Origin: Bacteroidota bacterium
GTDB lineage: Bacteria; Bacteroidota; Bacteroidia; UKL13-3
Direction of reading: 5' to 3'
Assembly: GCA_947464275.1 (NCBI GenBank)
Contig: CANHVU010000030.1
Location: 1 to 34,395, forward strand
DNA: 34,395 nt
The notes beneath the pieces were generated by a model. That model was not told the origin of the DNA, made no database searches, and worked only from the letters and a program-made list of their open reading frames with translations. Of this stretch, positions 16,683-26,500 are shown piece after piece (position 1 is the first letter of the stretch; every line of letters begins with the position of its first letter). The position numbers and the translations under genes were made by a program.

Positions 16683-16690
16683 TACATTTG
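16683..16690 (+). promoter_or_regulatory. -7 element TACATTTG before the lipoprotein gene
   Basis: Exact TAnnTTTG match ending 5 bases before the ATG at 16696, which predicts a leaderless or nearly leaderless mRNA. No clear -33 element. Confidence 0.45.
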
Positions 16691-16695
16691 TTTAC

Positions 16696-17370
16696 ATGAG
16701 AACCGTTTTAAAAGTTGTGGCTTTTGCTTGGATTTTGGCTTTAATGTCTTGTAGTAAAAATAATACTGATATTGCTGCAATTGATAATGGTTATAGCTAT
16801 TTTCCAATCGATTCTACAAAACAATATTTTTATTCCGTTGATAGCATAGCTTACAATAAAAATTTGAAAAGAATTGATACTTTTCATTACCAACTGAAAA
16901 CAGTCCTATCTAATAGTTTTTTTGATAATTCAGGCATTCAAACATGGCGCATGAGTCGCTATGCTAAATACAGCGATACGCTAGATTATGTTGAAATCCA
17001 AAATCATTTTATTCAATTTTACGGTAATAAATATTTGTATAATGAAAATAATGCAGTTTTGCTAAAAGCAGTATTCCCTTTAAAAAATGAACTAACTTGG
17101 AATGGTAATTTATATAATAACTTAGGATATATTAAATCAAACGTAAATTTCATTAATGAACCTTTTGTAACATCAGATACTACATTTCAAAATACCGTAA
17201 AAATTACGGAATGGGAAAATAAGGATTTCATCTTCGAAAATTATAGATTTTCTGTATATCAAGATAAAGTTGGGTTGGTTTATTTTAGAAACCGATATGT
17301 TGAAACACAATCAGAAAAAAATGAAGTTTCAGGTTTTGATATTAGCCAAAAACTTATTGGTATAAAATAG
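16696..17370 (+). CDS. Hypothetical lipoprotein
   Basis: A 224-residue protein with a lipoprotein signal peptide: basic start MRTVLK, hydrophobic core VVAFAWILAL and lipobox LMSC with Cys19, followed by SKNN. The mature part is beta-rich and soluble, with recurrent aromatic/Asp patterns (YFYSVDSIAYNKNLKRIDTF, WENKDFIFENYRFSVYQDKV). I do not recognise the family; similar short Bacteroidota lipoproteins begin with a PIDSTKQYFYSVDS-like region. A TTG at 16675 would give a longer ORF, but the lipobox distance and the TACATTTG element immediately upstream support the ATG at 16696. Confidence 0.7.
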   Translation: MRTVLKVVAFAWILALMSCSKNNTDIAAIDNGYSYFPIDSTKQYFYSVDSIAYNKNLKRIDTFHYQLKTVLSNSFFDNSGIQTWRMSRYAKYSDTLDYVEIQNHFIQFYGNKYLYNENNAVLLKAVFPLKNELTWNGNLYNNLGYIKSNVNFINEPFVTSDTTFQNTVKITEWENKDFIFENYRFSVYQDKVGLVYFRNRYVETQSEKNEVSGFDISQKLIGIK

Positions 17371-17383
17371 TTATGTTTTTATT

Positions 17384-17404
17384 AAGAGTTTTCCACTCTT
17401 TTAA
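17384..17404 (+). terminator. Weak intrinsic terminator after the lipoprotein gene
   Basis: A 6-bp stem AAGAGT (17384-17389) / ACTCTT (17395-17400) with a 5-base loop, followed by a short T-run. It starts 13 bases after the stop codon. Confidence 0.4.
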
Positions 17405-17591
17405 TCCTTTTTTATACCATATTACTAAAAAACGTACACCATTTTTAACCTCATCATGCCGTTTAAATAAAAAAACTGCCGTTCGTATAAATTTTTGTCC
17501 CAAATTTATAAAATGTAGCCGTTGTTCTACATGAAAATGTATTTTGCATTTAGTAATTTTATTATTAAACCAAAAAATAAATAAAACAAAC

Positions 17592-20500
17592 ATGACAAAA
17601 AAATCTACAAAACGAAGGGCGTGGTCCCTAGTATCCACGGTAGTTTTGCTACTACTGCTTGGATCGAATTGGCTGCATGCGCAAAGCACGGCAAATTACA
17701 CTTTTTCAACGGGCACAACAGGCTCATTAGCCTTAGATGCTAATGGTAACACTGTTGATTTATCAACCGGTGCAACTGCATTAGTGAATTCTGGAATTGA
17801 TGAGGGTGCTTCTACTGTAAATAGTATTGGTTTCAACTTCACTTTGATGGGTGTAACTTATACGCAGTTCTCAGCCTCTTCTAATGGAGTTATTCAGCTT
17901 GGAAATACTGCTGTAGGAACAGCTACTTATATAGCTAGTGGCGGAACAGTTACTTCTCCAAGAATTGCTGCTTGGGGTTCAGATGCAACTACTACCACAA
18001 ATGGAGTGCGTTCTAAAGTTGTTGGAACATCACCAAACCGTTGTCTAGTTATTGAGAACAATGCTTTCTTAAATTACCAATCAACTATTAATCCTTGTCA
18101 ATTTCAAATAAGACTTTATGAATCGACTGGAGTAATTGAATTTGTTTATGGTTCAATGACTGCGGGTACAATTGTAAGTGCTGGTTCTATTGGTTTTTCT
18201 GTTGGAACAGCAACAAATACTTTGGCTTCAATTACCAATAGTACAAATGCTGTAAGTTTAACAACTTTTGCTGCTAATACACCAACTGCGAGTACAGCAG
18301 TACCTAATTTAAATTCTGCATCAAATGGTTCAAGAAGAGTTTATACTTTTACACCACCTGCGGCAACTGCTGCTAGCGGTTTATCTATTTCAAATATAGG
18401 TGCTGGTGGGATGACATTAAATTGGACTGCTGGTGCGACTGCAAATCATTTGGTTTATCGCTCATTAGATAATATTACTTATACACTGGTAGCTACTTTG
18501 CCAATTGCAACTACTACTTATGCTGCTTCTGGTTTAAACCCAAGTACACTTTATTATTGGAATGTAGTAGCAACTTCAGAAGGTGCTGCTTCTGCAGCAA
18601 TAAATGCAAGTGCAAGTACTAATGCCCCAACTTTATCAGGAACAAAAACAGTTTGTCCTTCTGGTTGTGATTACGCAACTTTAACAGCTGCTACAGCTGA
18701 TATTGCTACTCAAGGATTGGCAGGCCCAGTTGTTTTAGAATTACAACCTTCTTATGTTAGTACATCAGAAACTTTCCCAATCACTTTTGGTGTTTATGCC
18801 GGTGGAAGTGCAACTAATAACTTACAAGTAACAGTTAATTCAGGTGCTACAGCGTTAAGTATAGCCAATACTAATACTGCTAGTACTGCTTTATCTATTG
18901 ATATGAATGGTGCTAGTTATGTTACTATTGATGGTCGCCCAGGTGGAGTAGGTACTACTTCAGAATTGAGCATTTCAAATACAAACATTGCAACTCCTGT
19001 TATTAGATTAATTAATAATGCTAATAATAATACTTTAAGATACTTAACCATTAGAGGTGTGAATGTTTCAAACACTGCTGCCACAATGGGTTTAATTAGT
19101 TTACAAGGTTCAACTGGTACTACAAGTACTTCAGGTAATAGAAAAAATACTATATCAAATTGTACAATAGGTGCTGGAGCTACTACTCCACTTAAAGGTA
19201 TTTATTCTATTGGTACTTCTACAACAGTTGTTAATGATAGTAATATTGTTACTAACAATAGTATCTCAGATATTTTTAACCCAACTGCTGCAAGTACTGC
19301 AAATTGTTTAGCTATTGATTTACCTTCAGGTAACTCTGACTGGACAATTACAGGTAACAGTTTCTTCTTGTCTTCTGCAAGAGCTTCTACTGCAGGTTCT
19401 CAAATTAACTATAGCATTTTTATCTCTGGTGGAGATGGATATGTAGTTAATAATAATTTCTTTGGTGGAAGTACAGTTTCTGCAGGTGGTTCTTGGACCG
19501 TTAATGGAACTCCAGTTGCTTACCGCTACAATGCTTTAAGCATTAGTGCTGGTACTACAAGAATTTCAAATGTTCAAGGAAATACATTTAAAGGTTTTAG
19601 TATAGTTAGTACCTCTGGAGGTTCTGCAGCTAATCCTGTTTGGTCAGGTATAACTGTAGCTGGAGGTAATGTAAATGTTGGAACAACTACTCCCAATACA
19701 ATTGGAAGTACTAGTGTGGTTGATAACATCATAGTTTCAAATACTACCTCTTCAATTACAACAAATGGATTGGGTGTTACAGGTATCATTGTTTCATCAA
19801 CAGGTGTTGTGAATGTTGCCAACAATATTATCGGAGGTTTAACCTGTGCTAGTAGTTCTGCTACCATTGCTGGTAATGTTTGTGGAATAAATGTAACAGG
19901 AGGTTCTGGTAAAAAAGTAATATCTGGAAATACAATAGGTGGAAGTTTATCAAATAGCTTAAGAGCTGGAACTAATGGAACAACTACTACAGTTGCAACC
20001 GCAGTTACGGGTATTTTAAGTTCAAGTTCTGCAATTGTGGTAATTTCAGGTAATTCAATTTCTAACGCAGTAGCTTATGCTACTACAGGTGTTACAGCGG
20101 TTAGAGGTATTATAGTTTCTTCAGGTACTGATACCATTGCTAATAATACCATTTCAGCATTAAGTACCAATGGTGCTGGTTCAGTTATGGGTATTGCAAG
20201 TAGTACTACTACTGCTGGTATTGATATCTCTAGAAATAGTATCAATAATTTAACGGTTGTAAATGCAAGTGCATCTGCTAGAGGTATTCAATTATCATCA
20301 GGTGCTAGTACATGTAGAGTTGCTTATAACTTTATTCAAGGTATCACAGCTTCGTCTTCAAATGGTAATGCTATGATTATGGGTATTGATATTGGACATA
20401 CCAATTCTCAAAATATCTACAACAATACTATTGTTTTAGGTACAGCAGCTTCGCCTTTAACCGGTGTTACTAATTTTGGTGTAATTGGTATTAGTTATAA

Positions 20501-23500
20501 TACTGGTACAACTGATATTAGAAATAATATCATTGATATCAATGCTACAGCAATAGGTACCGGTGTTAACATTGCTTTAAGAAGAGTTGCAGGAACAAAT
20601 GGAACTGCTCCAACTAATTTAGCTACAACTTCAAATAGCAATATTTATTTTGTACCATCAGCAGATTTTAATTATTTCTACGCTGAAGGTGCTACTGCAA
20701 ATAGAGCTACTATAGTAAATGCATACCATAATTGTGCTTCTTGTACAAATACCGGTGTTACTACAGCGCCAGTTGTAGATGCAAATGTTAACACAAGTTG
20801 TTCAAGATTTAAATCGTTTATGGGTGCAACAAGTTCACGTGAAGGTTCGTCATTCTATGAGGATGTAATTTTTGCAGGTGGTGCAACTATACCTAATAAT
20901 TTAATTCCTGCTCCAACTGGGTCTACTTTTGTATTAGATGGTGGTCAAATAGTTAGTGGTTTAACAACTGATTATTTTGGAAATGCTGTTAGTACTACTA
21001 TCCCTGATATTGGTGCTTCAGAATTTACTTCAGGTACTAAATCAGATGCAACAGCACCTGCAATTTCATTTACAGCAATTCCTTCAACAGCTTGTAGTTC
21101 AAATCCTACATTTGTAGCTACTATTACTGATGGAAGTGGCATTGATTCAACTACCAATGCTCCTAGAGTTTACTACCGTTACACTACGGATGCTGTAACA
21201 GCTTTAGCTTCGGCTAATAATAATACTGTGGGTGGATGGAAATACACCACAGCAACTGCAAAAAGTGGAAATAATTTTACTTTTACCATTGATTATTCAT
21301 TATTAAACAAATCAATAGTAGCTGCTGATGTAATTCAATATTTTGTGGTAGCTCAAGATTTAGCTGCTACTCCTAATGTTAAATTTGCAACTGTAGGATT
21401 GGCTGCTAATCATTGCCCAACTTCAGTTAACTTAACATCTGCTGCATTTCCTATCGTAGTTTCTCCAACTATCACTACTTTGACAATTGCTAACACACCT
21501 ACAGTTACGGTTTCAACTAATAAAGTTGAAAATTGTACTGGTGGAACAATTTTTACTATTAGTGCCGCTGCTGATGGATTAGCTATTTACGATTGGCAAA
21601 GAGCAAATACCACTACCGCTTGGACTAGTTTTGCTACTCAACCTACCAGATTAACTTCTACTACTTTTAGTGCTGTATTATCAGCTGCTAATACAAATGA
21701 TACCATTCGTGTAGTGGCTACTTGTCCTGGTGCAGTTACTCCATTATTTACTTCTAGTAGAGATACTTTAAGAAATATTGTTGATTGTCAATATACAGTT
21801 GCAAGAAACACTGGTATTACTTACAATTCAATTATGACTACTGGTAGTACCTTCACTACTTTATCAAGTGCTGATGATGGTTTTACTAATAAAGTATCTT
21901 TAGCTGGAACCACTTTTAAATATAGAGGTAAAGTTGTAGGTGGTTTTTATGCTTCAACTAATGGTTGGATGTCATTAGATACCACTGTTCAAACAGGATC
22001 GTTAACAAATGATTTATCTGCAACTGGTCAAAGATCTGTTATCGCTCCTTTCTGGGATGATTTAGTGTTAAAAGGTTTCCCTGGAATTACAGGTACTACC
22101 AATTTAAATTCTTGTATGCGTTACAAAATCAATGGAACTTTAGGAAGTGGTACTGCTGATATTATCATGGAATGGGCAGAAATTGAAGGTTATAACTTCC
22201 CTGCACCAAATTTAAATTTCCAAGTAATTTTGCATGAGTTAGGTAATACCATCGAAATTAATTATGCTAACATGCAATTGTATGATGGTTCTTCAACTGC
22301 TGGCGTATTTACCTATGCTACTGGTATGAATGGTAGTTCTCCTGGAACTGCTAGTTTAGATCAACGTATGATTTTACAAAATACTAATACAGATTACTTT
22401 ACCTCAGCTAGTGTAACAACTTTAAATCAATCTCCTGCTTGTTTTTCAGGATATTTATTTACTCCAGCAGTTAGCTATACCGTTGGAACTGCACCTGTAA
22501 CTACAGCTGCACCTTCAAATAATGATACTGCATCTTCAGTTTTATTAACTGTAAATTCAACTCCATGTACTAGTGTTTGTGGAACTATTTATAGAAGTAC
22601 TAATGGTACAGCTACATCAGGTGTAACTGCTTGTTCAGCCACTACTCCAGGTAATGCTGATGATGATGTTTTCTTTAAATTTACAACTACTACTGCTCCT
22701 CAATACAAAATTGCAGTAACACCTTCATTAGGTTACGATGCAGTATTGCAAGTTTTAAATTCTTCATTTACTCCAGTAGCATGTGTAAATGCTGGTGGTG
22801 TTGGTATTTTAGAACAATTCCAAGCACTTGCTTTAAGTTCAGGAACATACTATGTACGTGTATATGATGCAGCAACTGGTGCATCTGGTTCAGGCGAATT
22901 TGGAATTTGTGTGAGTGAGGTAATCCCTGCTCCTGCAAATGATGAAGCTACCAATGCAGTATCATTAACTGTTGGTAATACATGTAATCCTACAAATAGT
23001 CCATTACCAAATGTATTATCAGCTACTGCTTCTGCGCAAGCATCTTGCTCAGGTACTGCCGATGATGATGTATGGTATAAATTTACAGCTGCAGGCGCTG
23101 GTATTGGTCAAACAGTAAGAGTTACTGGTGTATCTACTTACAACCCTGTATTGCAAATTTTTAGCGATAGTGGTATTACTCAAGTTGCTTGTGTAAATAA
23201 TACAGGTAATGGTGGTGTTGAATCATTCTACAGTACTTCATTAACTCCAGGACAAGTTTATTACGCTAGGGTTTATCACTCAGGTAATGGAGTTGCCAAT
23301 GGTAATTTTAGTATTTGTGTTTTTGCTGATGTACCTACATGTACTTCAAAAATTTCACCTTCAGCTAATGCTTCGTTTATTACTGGAGATTCATTAAAAT
23401 GGAATGCTGCTACCTTTGCAACAGGTTATGATGTTTATTTAGATGTGGTTAATCCTCCTCTTAATTTAGTTTCTTCTAACCAAGCGTCAACTTTTTATCC

Positions 23501-26500
23501 TACAAGTGGACTTAGTAGTAGTACAGTTTATTACTGGCAAATTGTACCTTTAAATAATATAGGTTCAGCTTCAGGTTGTGCTGTTGATTCATTTAATACC
23601 AATCCTCCTAGTTTTATTCCAGCTCCAACTTCACCTGCAGTAGGTTCTACTTCACGTGTTGCTACTAATTTAGTTTTAAGCTGGCCTGCTTCTAGTGGAG
23701 CAACGGGTTATGACGTTTATTATACAGCTGGAAGTACAACTGCTACTTCTCAAGTTTCAGCTAACCAACCAGGTTTAACATACACAGTTGCTTCTGTACC
23801 TGTTGGTGTTCATGCTTGGAAAGTGGTTCCAGTAAATGCAAATGGTGCTGCTACGGGAGCAATTGATTGGATTTTCTATGATTCATTACCTGTACCTGCT
23901 TTAACTCCAATTTCTGTAACAAATGGAGGAACTACTCCTTTAGATTCTAATGTATTATTAAGCTGGACTGCATCAACTGGTGCTACAGGTTATAATGTAT
24001 TTTTAGATGCAGGAACAGGAACCGCAAGTACTATGGTTTCATCAAATCAAGCTGGTACAACCTACAGAACGGGTAATATTGCTGCAGGTGCTTATACTTG
24101 GAGAGTGGAGCCTATCAATGCAAATGGAGGATTAAGTTCAACTGATTGGACATTTACAGTTCAAACTCCTACTTGTATTGCTTCACCAACTTCACCAACT
24201 AATAATTTTGTTGCTTGTTTATCAGCATTACCTACTTTAAGTTGGGCTGCGGTAACAGGTGCTAGAGGTTATGATGTTTATTTAGATGCAGGTACTTCTG
24301 CACCTACTACTTTAATATCATCAAATCAAACAGGAACTACTTACACTTTAACAGGTGCACTCTCGGGAGCATACACTTGGAGAATTGAGCCAAGAAATAA
24401 CAATGGTGCAACATCAAGCTGTACCTTCTGGAATTTCACAGTGAACAATCCAGTTGTGGTTTCTTCTTCAGGAGCAACTCGTTGTGGACCAGGTTCTGTT
24501 ACATTAAATGCAGTAAAAGCCAATGCTACAGATTCTATTATCTGGTATGCTGCTGCTACAGGTGGAAATGCTTTAGCTTATGGCACAAGTTATACACCTA
24601 ATGTAACTGCTGATACAAACTATTATGTTGCTGAAGGAGTTTTCAGTATTCAACAAGGATTAGGATTAGATACTAATTCAGTTCCAACTACTACTGGTGC
24701 TTTTGCTCAACGTGGTATTGTATTTACTGCTAATACTGATTTTGTGTTAAATACTGCACAATACTATTCACCAACATTAAATGTAACAAATACAGCTACG
24801 GTATCCTTGATTAATCACACTACCGGTGCTACTATTTCAACTTTAAGTATTCCTGTAGCTCAAGGTGGAACAGCTGGCTGGTACACTTTAAATATGGACT
24901 TAAATATTACTGCTGGTGTAACTTATAGATTATTAGCTAGCTTTAGCCAATCTGTAAATAGACAAGCTGCTGGTATTGACTATACTATAGCTCCATATAA
25001 TAATTTGGGCTCTTTTGGAACCATTACTAGTGGATATGATGGTGCTGTAAGTGCAACCACTTATAGTTATTTCCATAATATTACGGCTACAAGCGGATGT
25101 ATTGGATCAAGACAACAAGTACAAGTATTTGTAACTACCCCTCCTTCTGTTTCTGCTGGTACTGGGGTTTCTATTTGTCAAGGTACAAATACATCATTAA
25201 GTGCATCATCTGGTAATACTAATTATACCTATTCTTGGTCTCCTGCTACTGGTTTATCAGCTACTAATACTGCTTCAGTAACTGCTACACCTTCGGTTAC
25301 TACTTTATATACTGTAACTGGTTCTGATGCAACTTCTGGTTGTGCGGCAACAGATACTGTAAGAGTTACCGTTAACAGAGCACCAAATACACCTGTATTA
25401 ACACCTAGCACTGCTTCTATTTGCGCTGGTGTTCCTCAAATGCTTGCAGTTACTAATTCTGCAACAGTACAAGTAGGAACAGCTAATACCACTTCTGCAA
25501 ATAATAATACTTCTCCTTATACTAGTAATTGGGAAGGTGCAAGACAGCAGTATTTAATAACAGCAGCTGAATTGAATGCATTAGGATATACTTCAGCTAG
25601 TAACATTAATAGCATTGCATTTAATGTAATTACTTCTGGTGGTTTTAATCAAACCGACTTCTCTATTAAAATTGGTCATACTTTGGCAACAGCGTTAACT
25701 TCATTTGTAACACCTACAGGCGCTGGATTTACAAATGTTTTTGGACCAACATTATTAACAATACCTCCTACAGGTTGGAATAAGTATAATTTTAATACTC
25801 CTTTCGCTTGGGATGGAACATCTAATATTGTAATTGATATTTGCCATGATAATGATATTGCTGGTACTTGTCCTGCATGTTATGGTGCCAACTCTACTAT
25901 TGAGTTTACAGCAACTCCTTTTGTATCTGTATATGGACGTTCTGCTGATAATGTTCAATCATGTGGTGTAGCAGGTACTGGAGGTAATTCAAATAGACCT
26001 AACATTAGATTTGAGTTTGATGCAAATAACAATGCGTTATGGGCACCAACTACAAACTTATTCTTAGACGCTGCTGGTACAATGCCATACACAAGTACAC
26101 TTGAAGATACATTATATGTAATTTCAAATACTTCAATCAATTATGGTGTTACATTCACATCAGTTAATTCTTGTACTTCTACTGATACAGCTCGTGTAAG
26201 TATTACTACTGCTCCTGCTGCACCAACTAGCTTTACTGCTAGCAATGGTACAAATAGCTCGTTTGATTTAACTTGGAATACTTCACCAGGTGCTTTAGGC
26301 TACTTAGTTGATGTTTCTGACAATGCTGGTTTCACTAGTTTTGTTTCTGGTTACAATGGTTTATCAGTTTTAGGTGCAAGTGCATCAATAGCTGGCTTAC
26401 CGGCAGGTAATACTTATTATGCTAGAGTAAGTGCAGTTGGTACTTGTTCAAATTCATCAAATGTAAATACATCTATTTTGTTAAAATCAGATGCTCCAAC

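Noticed and set aside
19574-19867. Antisense ORF within the giant gene (and similar ones at 20972, 24341, 25229, 25955)
   Set aside because: They arise from the repetitive GCT/ACT/GTT composition of the sense strand, giving artificial Val/Pro/Ala-rich proteins.
18650-21010. CRISPR-like or minisatellite array in the giant gene
   Set aside because: The repetitiveness is at the protein level (beta-helix rungs rich in Asn, Thr and Ser). No identical, evenly spaced DNA repeats are seen.
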